Assembly: GCF_000156235.1 (NCBI RefSeq)
Contig: NZ_DS996809.1
Span: forward strand, 186,001-250,000
DNA from: Pseudovibrio sp000156235
Lineage (GTDB): Bacteria > Pseudomonadota > Alphaproteobacteria > Rhizobiales > Stappiaceae
Direction of reading: 5' to 3'
DNA: 64,000 nt
The notes beneath the pieces are model-generated. The model worked only from the letters and a program-made list of their open reading frames with translations. It searched no databases and was not told the DNA's origin. Of this stretch, positions 26,396-35,698 are shown in pieces; position 1 is the first letter of the stretch, and each line of letters opens with the position of its first letter. The translations under genes were made by a program, and so were the position numbers.

Positions 26396-28224
26396 GTACG
26401 ATCAGATTAACAGCCGCACAGGCTCTGGTTCGCTATCTAGCAGCCCAGAAAACGCCTGAGGGAGACAGCTTTATTGCTGGCGTCTGGGCTATTTTTGGTC
26501 ACGGTAACGTGGCGGGTCTTGGTGAAGCGCTTTATCACGCCCAAGACACGCTGCCGACCTATCGCGGTCACAACGAGCAAGGCATGGCTCACGCGGCGAT
26601 CTCCTATGCCAAAGCGTCCAACCGTCGCCGTGCGATGGCTGTGACCACTTCCATTGGTCCAGGTGCGACCAACATGGTGACTGCTGCGGCGCTGGCTCAC
26701 GTGAACCGCCTGCCGGTTCTGCTGCTTCCAGGTGATGTGTTTGCAAACCGTGCGCCGGATCCTGTGCTTCAGCAGATCGAAGACTTTCAGGATGGCACTG
26801 TCAGTGCAAACGACACCTTCCGCCCTGTGAGCCGTTACTATGACCGCATTCAGCGTCCTGAGCAGCTGCTGACTGCTCTGCCACGCGCCATGGCGGTTAT
26901 GACTGATCCGGTTGAGTGTGGTCCTGTGACTCTGGCCATGTGTCAGGACGTGCAGGCAGAAGCATTTGACTGGCCGCTGAGCTTCTTTGAAGAGCGCACC
27001 CTGCACTTCCGCCGCCCTGCACCAGATGCACTGGAGCTGGAAACTGCTGTTGCTGCTATCCGCGCTGCGAAGAAGCCAATGATCATTGCTGGTGGTGGTG
27101 TGCACTACTCTCTGGCAACGGATGATCTGAAGAGCTTTGCTGAGACACACAATGTACCAGTTGCTGAAACGCAAGCTGGTAAGTCCGCTCTGCCATGGGA
27201 CCATGAACTGAATCTGGGCAGTATTGGTGTGACCGGTTCTGCAGCTGCGAATGCGATTGCGGAAGATGCTGATCTGATCATCGCTGTGGGCACCCGCCTT
27301 CAGGATTTCACCACGGGCTCCTGGGCGCTGTTTAAGAACCCGGATCGTCGTATCTTGCAGCTGAACGCCGCGTCTTATGACAGTGGTAAGCACAACGCAC
27401 TTCCGCTGGTGTGTGATGCGCGTGTTGGCCTGCAGGCTCTCAGCCAGAATCTGGGCAACTGGAAAGCTGAAACCGATGGTGCGTCTCACCGTGCGACATG
27501 GCTCGCCGCTGTTGAGAGCGCAACTGCAGCACCTGAGGGCGGCAATGAGCTGCCAACTGATGCGCAGGTGATCGGCGCAGTTCAGCGTGCGTCCAACGCA
27601 GACACCACTGTTGTGTGTGCGGCTGGTGGCTTGCCGGGCGAACTGCACAAGCTTTGGAAGACCGACAAGCCGGGTGGTTACCATCTGGAATACGGCTTCT
27701 CCTGCATGGGCTATGAGATTGCCGGTGGTCTTGGCGTTAAGATGGCCAAGCCTGAGAATGAAGTGGTCGTCATGGTTGGCGATGGCAGCTACATGATGAT
27801 GAACTCCGAGCTGGCGACCTCCGTCATGCTGGGTCACAAGATCATCGTGGTTCTGCTGGACAACCGCGGTTACGGCTGTATCAACCGTTTGCAGATGGCG
27901 ACCGGTGGTGACAACTTCAACAACCTTCTGGATGACGCATATCACGTTGAGCCATCCAACATCGATTTTGCTGCACATGCGGGTGCAATGGGGGCAACCT
28001 CTGAGCACGTTAAGAGCATTGAAGAGCTGGGTGAAGCTCTTGAGCGCGCAAAAGCTAGCACCAAGTCCTACTGCATTGTGATCGACACCGATCCGCTGCC
28101 AACCATGCCGGAAGGTGGTCATTGGTGGGATGTGGCTGTGCCGGAAGTATCAAAAAGAAAAGAAGTAAATGAAGCTCGCAAGGGCTACGAAAGCGCGCTG
28201 ACCAATCAGCGTTTGGGGGACTAA
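26392..28224 (+). CDS. iolD: 3D-(3,5/4)-trihydroxycyclohexane-1,2-dione hydrolase
   Basis: A 610-residue thiamine-diphosphate enzyme that opens the inositol-derived ring to 5-deoxy-glucuronate. The N-terminal domain shows YRGHNEQGMAHAAISYAKAS with the catalytic Glu. The C-terminal domain has the ThDP-binding motif VMVGDGSYMMMNSELATSV followed by VLLDNRGYGCINRLQ. The length and the N-terminal TAAQALVRYLAAQ match IolD rather than acetolactate synthase. It overlaps iolC (ATGA) and is followed by iolE after five bases. Confidence 0.95.
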   Translation: MSTIRLTAAQALVRYLAAQKTPEGDSFIAGVWAIFGHGNVAGLGEALYHAQDTLPTYRGHNEQGMAHAAISYAKASNRRRAMAVTTSIGPGATNMVTAAALAHVNRLPVLLLPGDVFANRAPDPVLQQIEDFQDGTVSANDTFRPVSRYYDRIQRPEQLLTALPRAMAVMTDPVECGPVTLAMCQDVQAEAFDWPLSFFEERTLHFRRPAPDALELETAVAAIRAAKKPMIIAGGGVHYSLATDDLKSFAETHNVPVAETQAGKSALPWDHELNLGSIGVTGSAAANAIAEDADLIIAVGTRLQDFTTGSWALFKNPDRRILQLNAASYDSGKHNALPLVCDARVGLQALSQNLGNWKAETDGASHRATWLAAVESATAAPEGGNELPTDAQVIGAVQRASNADTTVVCAAGGLPGELHKLWKTDKPGGYHLEYGFSCMGYEIAGGLGVKMAKPENEVVVMVGDGSYMMMNSELATSVMLGHKIIVVLLDNRGYGCINRLQMATGGDNFNNLLDDAYHVEPSNIDFAAHAGAMGATSEHVKSIEELGEALERAKASTKSYCIVIDTDPLPTMPEGGHWWDVAVPEVSKRKEVNEARKGYESALTNQRLGD

Positions 28225-28229
28225 GGCCA

Positions 28230-29138
28230 ATGATCCGTTACGGAACCAACCCAATTGCATGGAGCAATGACGACGACCGTACTCTCGGTGCGCACATTTC
28301 TCTGGAGCAGTGCCTCAAAGAAGCCGGTGAAATCGGCTTCGACGGCATCGAAAAAGGTCACAAGATGCCAACCGAGCCAGAAGCGCTGAAAGCTGCACTG
28401 GCACCACACGGTCTTGCCTTTGTTTCCGGCTGGCATTCTCTGAACCTTCTGGCGCACAGCGTTGAAGACGAGAAGAAGGCGATCCAGCCTCACCTCGACC
28501 TGCTGAAAGCAATGGGCTGTAAGGTTTGCATCACCTGCGAAACCTCCAACGCAATCCACGGTGCTGATGACACCGCGCTTGCAGACAAGCCTGTGCTGGC
28601 TGACGAGCAGTGGGCAAAGTTTGGTGCAGATGTGGAAGAGATTGCTGCTTACTGCGCTGAACAGGGTATCTCCCTCGTTTACCACCACCACATGGGTACT
28701 GTGGTACAGACTGGTGAAGAGATCGATCGCTTTATGGAAGTGACCGGCCCGAACACCTACCTGCTGTTGGATACTGGCCATGCATGGTTTGGCGGTGCGG
28801 ACCCGGTTGAAGTTGCCAAGAAGCATATGGCTCGTGTGCGTCACCTGCACGCGAAGAACGTTCGTCCAACCATCCGTGAGCAGGTTGAAGGCGAGCGCCT
28901 GAGCTTCCTGGAAGGCGTGCGCCGCGGTGTGTTCACCGTTCCTGGCGATAAAGAAGGCGGCGTTGATTTTGAACCTGTGCTGAAGATTGCAGCTGAGCAT
29001 GGCTATGAAGGCTGGCTGGTGATTGAAGCAGAACAGGATCCTGATCAACGCAATCCGTTCACCTACCAGAGCATGGGCCTGAAAGCACTGCGCGAGATGG
29101 CTGTGAGCGCTGGTCTTGATAAGAAGGTAGTCGCATGA
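28230..29138 (+). CDS. iolE: Inosose (2-keto-myo-inositol) dehydratase
   Basis: A 302-residue TIM-barrel enzyme (AP endonuclease 2 superfamily). It opens with YGTNPIAWSNDDDRTLGAHI and contains EIGFDGIEKGHKMP, SLVYHHHMGTVVQTGEEI, LLLDTGHAWFGGADP and HLHAKNVRP, with the metal-binding Glu/Asp/His residues of IolE. It dehydrates 2-keto-myo-inositol to the dione used by IolD. AAGG precedes the start, and its last four bases overlap the iolB start. Confidence 0.95.
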   Translation: MIRYGTNPIAWSNDDDRTLGAHISLEQCLKEAGEIGFDGIEKGHKMPTEPEALKAALAPHGLAFVSGWHSLNLLAHSVEDEKKAIQPHLDLLKAMGCKVCITCETSNAIHGADDTALADKPVLADEQWAKFGADVEEIAAYCAEQGISLVYHHHMGTVVQTGEEIDRFMEVTGPNTYLLLDTGHAWFGGADPVEVAKKHMARVRHLHAKNVRPTIREQVEGERLSFLEGVRRGVFTVPGDKEGGVDFEPVLKIAAEHGYEGWLVIEAEQDPDQRNPFTYQSMGLKALREMAVSAGLDKKVVA

Positions 29139-29959
29139 GCAAGCTTCTCATAAAACCTAATGGCAAAGAGGGCAAGGTGCATGACATCACGCCTGAAAGC
29201 GCTGGTTGGGGCTACGTTGGCTTTGGCCTTTATCATCTGGAGCCAGGCGCAAGCGCCAAGGAACTGATGAAGGGCAAAGAAGCCATTCTGGTTATCGTGG
29301 AAGGCAAAGCGACCATCACCTCTGATGGTCAGGACTTTGGCACCCTTGGTGAGCGTAAGAACGTGTTTGAGCGCATCAAACCATGGTGTGTGTACGTTCC
29401 TGCCGGAGCTGAGTGGAGCGCAACCGCTGTTACCAAGCTGACACTGGCTGTGTGTACTGCCCCTGCAAAGGACGGCAGCTACCCTGCCCGCGTGATTGGC
29501 CCGGATGACATTCCAAGCGTTGAGCGCGGCGTTGGTGCTAACACCCGCTACATCCACCCAATCGCCATGGAAGATCAGGACTTTGCAGAAAGCCTGCTGG
29601 TGACCGAGGTTTACACCCCTCAGGGCAACTGGTCGTCTTATCCTCCGCATCGTCATGACGAAGATAACTTCCCGGAAATGACCTATCTGGAAGAGACATA
29701 TTATCACCGCCTCAACCCGGAGCAGGGTTTCGGCTTCCAGCGTGTGTTCACTGAAGATGGTGAGCTGGATGAAGCGATTGCGATGTCCAGCGGAGATGTT
29801 GTGCTTGTACCAAAAGGTCACCACCCATGTGGCTCGCCTTATGGTTATGAGATGTACTACCTGAATGTGATGGCTGGCCCGATGCGCAAATGGCGCTTCC
29901 AGAACCACCCTGACCATGACTGGATTGCTCAGCGCGACGCAAAACCTGCGGACGCCTGA
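29135..29959 (+). CDS. iolB: 5-deoxy-glucuronate isomerase
   Basis: A 274-residue bicupin. The N-terminal cupin has WGYVGFGLYHLEPGASAKEL, and the C-terminal cupin has the metal site WSSYPPHRHDEDNFPEMTYL with YYHRLNPEQGFGFQRVF and GDVVLVPKGHHPCGSPYGYE. It converts 5-deoxy-glucuronate to 2-deoxy-5-keto-gluconate for IolC. Translation is coupled to iolE by overlap. The following 134-bp gap before iolG holds two hairpins. Confidence 0.95.
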   Translation: MSKLLIKPNGKEGKVHDITPESAGWGYVGFGLYHLEPGASAKELMKGKEAILVIVEGKATITSDGQDFGTLGERKNVFERIKPWCVYVPAGAEWSATAVTKLTLAVCTAPAKDGSYPARVIGPDDIPSVERGVGANTRYIHPIAMEDQDFAESLLVTEVYTPQGNWSSYPPHRHDEDNFPEMTYLEETYYHRLNPEQGFGFQRVFTEDGELDEAIAMSSGDVVLVPKGHHPCGSPYGYEMYYLNVMAGPMRKWRFQNHPDHDWIAQRDAKPADA

Positions 29960-29973
29960 GGCATTTGATATCC

Positions 29974-30020
29974 GCATGTTCCCGTAAATTCTTAAGCGGG
30001 AGCATGCGTTTAATAAACGC
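29974..30020 (+). promoter_or_regulatory. Paired hairpins between iolB and iolG
   Basis: GCATGTTCCCG (29974-29984) pairs with CGGGAGCATGC (29997-30007) with one wobble. The overlapping GCGTTTA-A-TAAACGC (30006-30020) is a second perfect palindrome. There is no T-run, so these look like mRNA-processing or stability structures, or an attenuator, rather than a full terminator. Confidence 0.4.
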
Positions 30021-30093
30021 GCCTTCTTTTGGGAGACCCACCAGGCAACTCTGCTGGAGTGCGCGATATAAACGCTGTTGTGAAAGATAAGCT

Positions 30094-31086
30094 ATGACTG
30101 TTTCAATTGGCCTGTTGGGAGCTGGCCGTATTGGCAAAACCCACGCAAAAGCTGTAAGCCAGCTTGCAAATGCAAAACTGGCGGCTGTGTACGACCCGTT
30201 TGAAGATGCTGCAAAAGAAATCGCAGCTCAGACTGGTGCACGCGTTGATGGTCTGGACGCCATCATGAATGATCCGGCGATTGACGCTGTGATCATCGCG
30301 ACCCCAACCGATCTGCACGCTGAGCAGATTGAGCAGGCGGCACGTGCTGGTAAGGCAATCTTCTGCGAAAAGCCGATCCATCTGGATGGCGACCGCGTTC
30401 GTGAGTGCCTGAAGGTTGTTGAAGAGACCGGCGCAAAGCTGATGGTTGGCTTCAACCGTCGTTTTGACCCGAACTTCGCTGAAGTGAAGCGCCAGATCGA
30501 AGCTGGTGTGATTGGTGATGTTGAGATGGTTCAGATCACCTCTCGTGACCCTTCCCCGCCACCAGTTGACTACGTGAAGCGCTCTGGCGGTCTGTTCAAA
30601 GACATGATGATCCATGACTTTGACATGGCTCGCTTCCTGCTTGGCGAAGAAGTTGTTGAAGTGAATGCAATGGGCAGCGCGATCGTTTCTGAAGAGATCG
30701 GCGCAGCTGGTGACGTGGACACTGCTACTGCAACTTTGAAGACTGCAAGCGGCAAGATCTGCACCATCACCAACTCCCGCCGCGCGACCTACGGCTACGA
30801 CCAGCGCGTGGAAGTTCACGGTTCCAAGGGCATGGTTTCTGCTGAGAACATGCGCACCACCACCGTGACTGTTGCAAACGGCGAAGGTTACACTGCTGAG
30901 CCTCTGATGGACTTCTTCATGGAACGCTATGAAGCAGCTTACCGCATTGAGCTGACTGCCTTTGTTGACGCACTGACCAGCGGCTCCGAGATCTCTCCAA
31001 ACGGTTTCGACGGTTTGAAAGCTCTTGAGCTGGCAGAAGCTGCAACAGCTGAAGTTGCAAAAGCACGCGAGCTGGCAAACGCTTAA
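30094..31086 (+). CDS. iolG: myo-Inositol 2-dehydrogenase
   Basis: A 330-residue Gfo/Idh/MocA enzyme with Rossmann motif IGLLGAGRIGKTHAKAV (residues 5-21), EKP motif KAIFCEKPIHLDGDRV and the conserved catalytic segment GGLFKDMMIHDFDMARFLLG with Asp/His. MVGFNRRFDPNF is typical of IdhA/IolG. It oxidises myo-inositol to 2-keto-myo-inositol, the first catabolic step, using NAD+. It is the last gene of the plus-strand iol run and is followed by a strong bidirectional terminator. Confidence 0.93.
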   Translation: MTVSIGLLGAGRIGKTHAKAVSQLANAKLAAVYDPFEDAAKEIAAQTGARVDGLDAIMNDPAIDAVIIATPTDLHAEQIEQAARAGKAIFCEKPIHLDGDRVRECLKVVEETGAKLMVGFNRRFDPNFAEVKRQIEAGVIGDVEMVQITSRDPSPPPVDYVKRSGGLFKDMMIHDFDMARFLLGEEVVEVNAMGSAIVSEEIGAAGDVDTATATLKTASGKICTITNSRRATYGYDQRVEVHGSKGMVSAENMRTTTVTVANGEGYTAEPLMDFFMERYEAAYRIELTAFVDALTSGSEISPNGFDGLKALELAEAATAEVAKARELANA

Positions 31087-31109
31087 GTCTGCTTTCAGAT
31101 TTGAATATG

Positions 31110-31142
31110 AAAAGGGCCGATGCATAGCACCGGCCCTTTTTT
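31110..31142. terminator. Bidirectional terminator between iolG and paaN
   Basis: A 10-bp stem AAAAGGGCCG / CGGCCCTTTT with an 11-base loop is followed by TT, giving six Ts on the plus strand, with A-rich sequence on the other side. It suits both convergent genes. Confidence 0.85.
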
Positions 31143-31161
31143 AGTGTCTCAAAAACTTGCC

Positions 31162-32826
31162 TTAGGCCATGGCTGCCTGTCTTCGCACTGTTGCGATGCG
31201 GAAGCGGTTGGCGACGTAGGCGCCATCTGTGAGGCTGGCGTTGCCGGCTGGGTTGGCGCCGGTGACGTGGAAGTCAGAATAAGCGGCTGACTGGTTCACG
31301 TAGATGTTGCCAGTTAGGTTCACAGAAAGCGGTGCGCCTGCCCAGGCATAAGCATCGGTGGCCTTGTCGATCACAGCTTCATCGGTTGAATACAGCGCTG
31401 CCGTGATGGCCCCATGGCTCTTTGCGGAGCCTGCCGCGCGGGCGATAGCATCGTCGATATCATCACAAGCGATGATGAAGGAGATCGGACCGAAGCGTTC
31501 CTGCATGTAGGCTTCTTCGTTCTTGGAATCGACTGCCACCAGTGTTGGCGTTGCAGAACGAGCGCCGCTCATACCTTCTACAGGCTCGGATGAGCGGATC
31601 ACCTTGCCGAGCTTGCCAGCAGCATCGATACGCTCCAGCGTGGCCGGATTCTGTACGGCACCGAGGATCGCTGCTGCACGGGCCGGATCGCCGAGGAGCT
31701 TGTCCAACGAGATCTTGATGGCGTCTGCCACCTCCTCAAAGCTCTTCTTGCCGTCGTTGGTTTTAATGCCATCACGGGGAACGAAGATGTTCTGCGGAGT
31801 GGTGCACATCTGACCGGAATAGAGCGACAGGGAGAACGCGATGTTGCTGGCCATGCCGCGCAGGTTGTCAGTCGACTCAATGGTGATCGCGTTGACACCT
31901 GCTTCCTCAGTATAAACCAATGCATCTCCTGCGTTTTCACGCACCCACTCACCAAAGGCGTTGGAGCCTGTGAAGTCGATGATCTTCACAGCGTCAGCAG
32001 TGACCAGTTCCTTGGTTTTTGGTGCATCCGCGGTATCTGCAGCCAGCAGCAGGACGTTTGGATCGAAGCCTGCTTCTTTCAGCACCTCACGGCCAATCTG
32101 AATGGAGATGGCCATTGGCAGAATCGCCATCGGGTGCGGCTTGATGATAACCGGGTTGCCGGTGACAAAGCTTGCGAACATGCCCGGATAGGTGTTCCAG
32201 GTTGGGAAGGTCGCACAGCCGATGACCAGCGCAACACCGCGTGGCACAACGCGGAATTTCTTATCCAGCACGATTGGATCATGCTTGCCCTGCGGCTTAG
32301 TCCAGGTCACCTCAGTTGGTGTCTGGGTCATCGCGTCATAGGCGTAGGCAACGGCTTCGAGGCCTCTGTCCTGCGCGTGTGGGCCACCTGCCTGGAACGC
32401 CATCATGAAGGCCTGACCGGAGGTGTGCATCACCGCATTGGCGATGAGGAAGGACTTTTTGTTGATGCGGTCCAGCATTTCCAGCGCAACGCCGACGCGC
32501 TCTTCAACGGATGCTTTGGCCCAGCTCTTGCCTGCTTCCTGTGAGGCTTTGACCAGCTCTGCCGGATCTGCATCTTCATAAGTGACGCCCAACTCCTTGC
32601 CATAGGGCGAGGTTTCGGCACCGGTCCAGTTGCCGTTGGTTGGCTGGCCCAGTGCGAATGGCTTGCCAAGAATCCCCTCAAATTCTGCAAGCTGATCGTC
32701 TTTTGCTGTTTCGCCATAGATCTTGCCAGAGGCGATTTCAGGGTAAGCAGACCAGTAATCTCTTGATTTACTTGTCTTTACTGCCTGAAAGAGCGTGTCT
32801 TTATGTGCTTCAAAAAAGTTACTCAT
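31162..32826 (-). CDS. paaN: Phenylacetic acid degradation aldehyde dehydrogenase PaaN
   Basis: I chose ATG at 32826 (MSNFFEAHKDTLFQAVKTSK) because GAGGAGG lies just upstream. The 554-residue protein is an ALDH-superfamily enzyme of the PaaN_2 type. It has the NAD-binding stretch VALVIGCATFPTWNTYPGMF, KPHPMAILPM, DFTGSNAFGEWV, the general-base region YTEEAGVNAITIES and the nucleophile in LYSGQMCTTPQNIFV. It should oxidise the ring-opened semialdehyde of the phenylacetate pathway. Unlike E. coli PaaZ it has no C-terminal hydratase (MaoC) domain, so ring hydrolysis must be done by another protein. It diverges from paaG over a 262-bp region with a palindromic operator. Confidence 0.85.
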   Translation of the reverse strand: MSNFFEAHKDTLFQAVKTSKSRDYWSAYPEIASGKIYGETAKDDQLAEFEGILGKPFALGQPTNGNWTGAETSPYGKELGVTYEDADPAELVKASQEAGKSWAKASVEERVGVALEMLDRINKKSFLIANAVMHTSGQAFMMAFQAGGPHAQDRGLEAVAYAYDAMTQTPTEVTWTKPQGKHDPIVLDKKFRVVPRGVALVIGCATFPTWNTYPGMFASFVTGNPVIIKPHPMAILPMAISIQIGREVLKEAGFDPNVLLLAADTADAPKTKELVTADAVKIIDFTGSNAFGEWVRENAGDALVYTEEAGVNAITIESTDNLRGMASNIAFSLSLYSGQMCTTPQNIFVPRDGIKTNDGKKSFEEVADAIKISLDKLLGDPARAAAILGAVQNPATLERIDAAGKLGKVIRSSEPVEGMSGARSATPTLVAVDSKNEEAYMQERFGPISFIIACDDIDDAIARAAGSAKSHGAITAALYSTDEAVIDKATDAYAWAGAPLSVNLTGNIYVNQSAAYSDFHVTGANPAGNASLTDGAYVANRFRIATVRRQAAMA

Positions 32827-32925
32827 TGTTCCTCCTCGAAAAACCTGCGGTTGCCGCAGTGTTTCTTCGACCAATGTGTGAGTTGAATTCCAATTGACAG
32901 CGGTTTCACTTCCAGACAATAATTT

Positions 32926-32939
32926 ACCGACCGGTCAGT
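32926..32939. promoter_or_regulatory. Candidate PaaR (TetR) operator between paaN and paaG
   Basis: ACCGACCGGTCAGT, with a perfect core GACCGGTC (32929-32936) and 12 of 14 symmetric positions, is the kind of palindrome bound by TetR regulators of aromatic and fatty-acid pathways. It lies just downstream of a TTGACA box (32894-32899), so binding would block a plus-strand promoter. The paaR gene ends the plus-strand operon. Confidence 0.55.
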
Positions 32940-33088
32940 CATTTCAAGCAAAAATTGCTAGAACCATCGACCAGCCTACGAAGTGATTAGGTTTTCCAGA
33001 GGGCTCTCCTCATGAATTTGGAAGTTCATTGGAGGAGATTCGGTGGCTCACTGGGGAGTGATGACAGACCTATATGGAGGGAGAGACC

Positions 33089-33904
33089 ATGAGCGAGACG
33101 AGCGTCATTTCCGAGCAGAGCATTCTGGTGGATGTGAAAGACACCTACCATGTGATTACACTGAACCGTCCTGACAAACTGAACTCGTTCAATGACGAGA
33201 TGCACCGTGCGCTCTATGCCGCGCTGGAAACCGCAGATGCGGACGAAAACTGCCGCGCAATTTTGCTGACGGCAGCAGGCAAAGGGTTCTGCGCAGGGCA
33301 GGATCTTGGTGATCGCGTGAAGCCGACCCCCGACTCCCCTCCGCCGGATCTCACCCAGACCATCGGTGATTTTTATAATCCCCTCATCCGCAAACTGAAG
33401 TCGATCAACATGCCGATCGTGTGTGCGGTCAATGGTGTGGCAGCTGGTGCTGGCGCCAACATTGCCATGGCCTGCGACATCGTGATTGCCTCTGAGAAAG
33501 CCAAGTTCATTCAGGCGTTTGCCAAGATCGGGCTGGTACCGGATTCTGGTGGCACTTACTTCCTGCCGCGACTTGTGGGATCGGCCCGGGCGCGCGGGCT
33601 TGCCATGCTGGGCACGCCGATCACCGCTGCACAGGCAGAGGAATGGGGTATGATCTGGAAGTGCTCTTCTGCCGAGACGTTTCTGGAGGAAGCCACAGCC
33701 ATGGTTCAGGAGCTTTCTGTGGGGCCGACCATTGGTCTTGGCCTGATCAAGCAGGCGCTGAATGCCTCTGAAGGCAACACGCTGGATGAGCAGCTTGATC
33801 TGGAGCGGGATTATCAGGGCGAAGCGGGCCGCACGCCGGATTATCTGGAGGGTGTAACTGCCTTCATGGAAAAGCGGGCTCCGAAGTATTCAGGCAAGCG
33901 ATAA
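33089..33904 (+). CDS. paaG: 2-(1,2-epoxy-1,2-dihydrophenyl)acetyl-CoA isomerase
   Basis: I set the start at ATG 33089 because GGAGGGAGAG precedes it; an ATG at 33074 would add five residues. The 271-residue crotonase-fold enzyme has the CoA/oxyanion motifs GKGFCAGQDLGDRV and NGVAAGAGANIAMACDIVIA, and KIGLVPDSGGTYFLPRLVG near the active site. PaaG converts the ring epoxide to oxepin-CoA. The operon context (paaI, paaK, paaR) separates it from ordinary enoyl-CoA hydratases. Its stop overlaps the paaI start (TAATG). Confidence 0.88.
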   Translation: MSETSVISEQSILVDVKDTYHVITLNRPDKLNSFNDEMHRALYAALETADADENCRAILLTAAGKGFCAGQDLGDRVKPTPDSPPPDLTQTIGDFYNPLIRKLKSINMPIVCAVNGVAAGAGANIAMACDIVIASEKAKFIQAFAKIGLVPDSGGTYFLPRLVGSARARGLAMLGTPITAAQAEEWGMIWKCSSAETFLEEATAMVQELSVGPTIGLGLIKQALNASEGNTLDEQLDLERDYQGEAGRTPDYLEGVTAFMEKRAPKYSGKR

Positions 33905-34335
33905 TGGACAAGCAGGAATTGGCGGAGGCCGTTGCGGCCTCCATGTGGGAAGAAGACGAAGCAACACGCGCTCTGGGCATGACGTTGGATGAGATTGCAC
34001 CGGGCCGTGCTGTGATCTCCATGAAGATCCTTGAGCGCATGACCAACGGGCACAAGACATGCCACGGCGGGTACATTTTTACCCTGGCAGACAGCGCATT
34101 TGCTTTTGCATGCAACAGCCATAACCAGCGTGTTGTGGCGTTTCAATGCTCCATCACTTATCTCGCCCCGGCCTTTGAGGATGATGTTCTGACGGCAACT
34201 GCCGAGGAAATTACCGTGCAAGGCCGATCCGGCGTCTACGACATTCATGTGTGCAATCAGGACGGCGCACGCATTGCAGAATTTCGCGGAAACTCGAGGA
34301 CCATCAAAGGGACCCATATCGAGTTAAGCACTTAA
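33904..34335 (+). CDS. paaI: Hydroxyphenylacetyl-CoA thioesterase
   Basis: A 143-residue hotdog-fold thioesterase. GHKTCHGGYIFTLADSAFAF contains the conserved His-Gly and catalytic Asp of PaaI enzymes, followed by the second-half motif ITYLAPAFEDDVLTATAEEI. It hydrolyses dead-end CoA esters to rescue free CoA during phenylacetate breakdown. Start and paaG stop overlap, so the two are translationally coupled. Confidence 0.9.
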   Translation: MDKQELAEAVAASMWEEDEATRALGMTLDEIAPGRAVISMKILERMTNGHKTCHGGYIFTLADSAFAFACNSHNQRVVAFQCSITYLAPAFEDDVLTATAEEITVQGRSGVYDIHVCNQDGARIAEFRGNSRTIKGTHIELST

Positions 34336-34369
34336 TATATTTGGATGACCAGCATTTGAGGAGGAGAAA

Positions 34370-35683
34370 ATGTTGGAGGTTGAAGAACGCAGGCCTGATC
34401 TGGAGCCTATTGAAACGGCTGGACGGGAGGAGCTGCAAGCGCTGCAATTGGAGCGCATGCGCTGGTCAGTTCGGCATGCATATGAGAACGTAAAGTTCTA
34501 CAAAGACAGTTTTGATGCAGCTGGCGTGCATCCGGATGACTTGCAGAGTCTTGCTGATCTGGCGAAGTTTCCTTTCACCACCAAACAGGATTTGCGCGAC
34601 AATTATCCGTTCGGGATGTTTGCTGTTCCGGAGGAAGACATCTGCCGCATTCATGCATCTTCCGGCACCACGGGCAAGCCAACTGTGGTGGGTTACACCA
34701 AGAAGGACATTGAGACCTGGGCAGGTGTTGTTGCGCGTTCCATTCGTGCTGCGGGTGGCAAGCCGGGTGATAAAGTGCACATCGCGTATGGCTATGGGCT
34801 GTTCACTGGCGGGCTGGGTGCGCACTACGGTGCAGAAGCGCTTGGCTGTACCGTCATCCCTATGTCTGGCGGTATGACAGAGCGTCAGGTGCGGCTGATT
34901 GAGGATTTCAAGCCTGAGATCATCATGGTCACCCCGTCTTACATGCTCTCCATTCTGGATGAGTATCGCAAAGAAGGTCTTGATCCGCGCAAGAGCTCCA
35001 TCAAGATCGGCATCTTTGGTGCTGAGCCGTGGACCAACTCCATGCGCGAAGAGATCGAGCAAGCCTTCGATATGCATGCTGTTGATATCTATGGCCTTTC
35101 GGAAGTGATGGGACCGGGTGTGGCGCAGGAGTGTGTGGAGACCAAGGACGGTCTGCACATCTGGGAGGATCACTTCTACCCTGAGATTATTGATCCGGTG
35201 ACCGGTGAGGTTCTTCCCGACGGTTCTGAGGGTGAGCTGGTGTTCACTACGCTGACCAAGGAAGGTCTGCCGATCATCCGCTACCGCACCCGAGACCTGA
35301 CACGCCTGATGCCGGGCACGGCCCGCAAGATGCGGCGCATGGAAAAGGTCACCGGACGCTCAGATGACATGATGATCGTGCGCGGTGTGAACGTGTTCCC
35401 AAGCCAGATCGAAGAGCAGATGCTGCGCTGTGATGGCCTTTCCCCTCACTACCAGATTGAGCTGGCCCGCAAAGGTCGCATGGATCAGCTGATGGTGAAG
35501 GTGGAAGCGGCTGCCCATGCCACCTCTGATGCAGATCGTCTGGCGAGCGCAAAAGAGCTGGCGGTTCATGTGAAAAACAACATCGGAATTTCGGTTGGGG
35601 TAGACGTGGGCCTGCCAAATTCCATAGAACGAAGCCAAGGCAAGGCCAAGCGGGTTGTGGACTTGCGGCCTAAAGAAGATTAA
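34370..35683 (+). CDS. paaK: Phenylacetate-CoA ligase
   Basis: A 437-residue adenylate-forming enzyme with the AMP-binding loop IHASSGTTGKPTVVGYTKKD, DIYGLSEVMGPGVAQEC and the hinge motif RTRDLTRLMPG. The C-terminal ACT-like domain carries GRSDDMMIVRGVNVFPSQIE with SQGKAKRVVDLR. This short PaaK architecture activates phenylacetate to phenylacetyl-CoA with ATP, the pathway entry step. GAGGAGG precedes the ATG. It lies 34 bp after paaI. Confidence 0.95.
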   Translation: MLEVEERRPDLEPIETAGREELQALQLERMRWSVRHAYENVKFYKDSFDAAGVHPDDLQSLADLAKFPFTTKQDLRDNYPFGMFAVPEEDICRIHASSGTTGKPTVVGYTKKDIETWAGVVARSIRAAGGKPGDKVHIAYGYGLFTGGLGAHYGAEALGCTVIPMSGGMTERQVRLIEDFKPEIIMVTPSYMLSILDEYRKEGLDPRKSSIKIGIFGAEPWTNSMREEIEQAFDMHAVDIYGLSEVMGPGVAQECVETKDGLHIWEDHFYPEIIDPVTGEVLPDGSEGELVFTTLTKEGLPIIRYRTRDLTRLMPGTARKMRRMEKVTGRSDDMMIVRGVNVFPSQIEEQMLRCDGLSPHYQIELARKGRMDQLMVKVEAAAHATSDADRLASAKELAVHVKNNIGISVGVDVGLPNSIERSQGKAKRVVDLRPKED

Positions 35684-35698
35684 CGGAAATACAAAAGC

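Noticed and set aside
26437..28122. A 561-codon minus-strand open frame opposite iolD
   Set aside because: Entirely antisense to a clearly conserved iolD; its translation is Cys/His/Arg-rich with no recognisable fold.
30103..31125. A 340-codon minus-strand open frame opposite iolG
   Set aside because: Antisense shadow of iolG; no motif or ribosome site.
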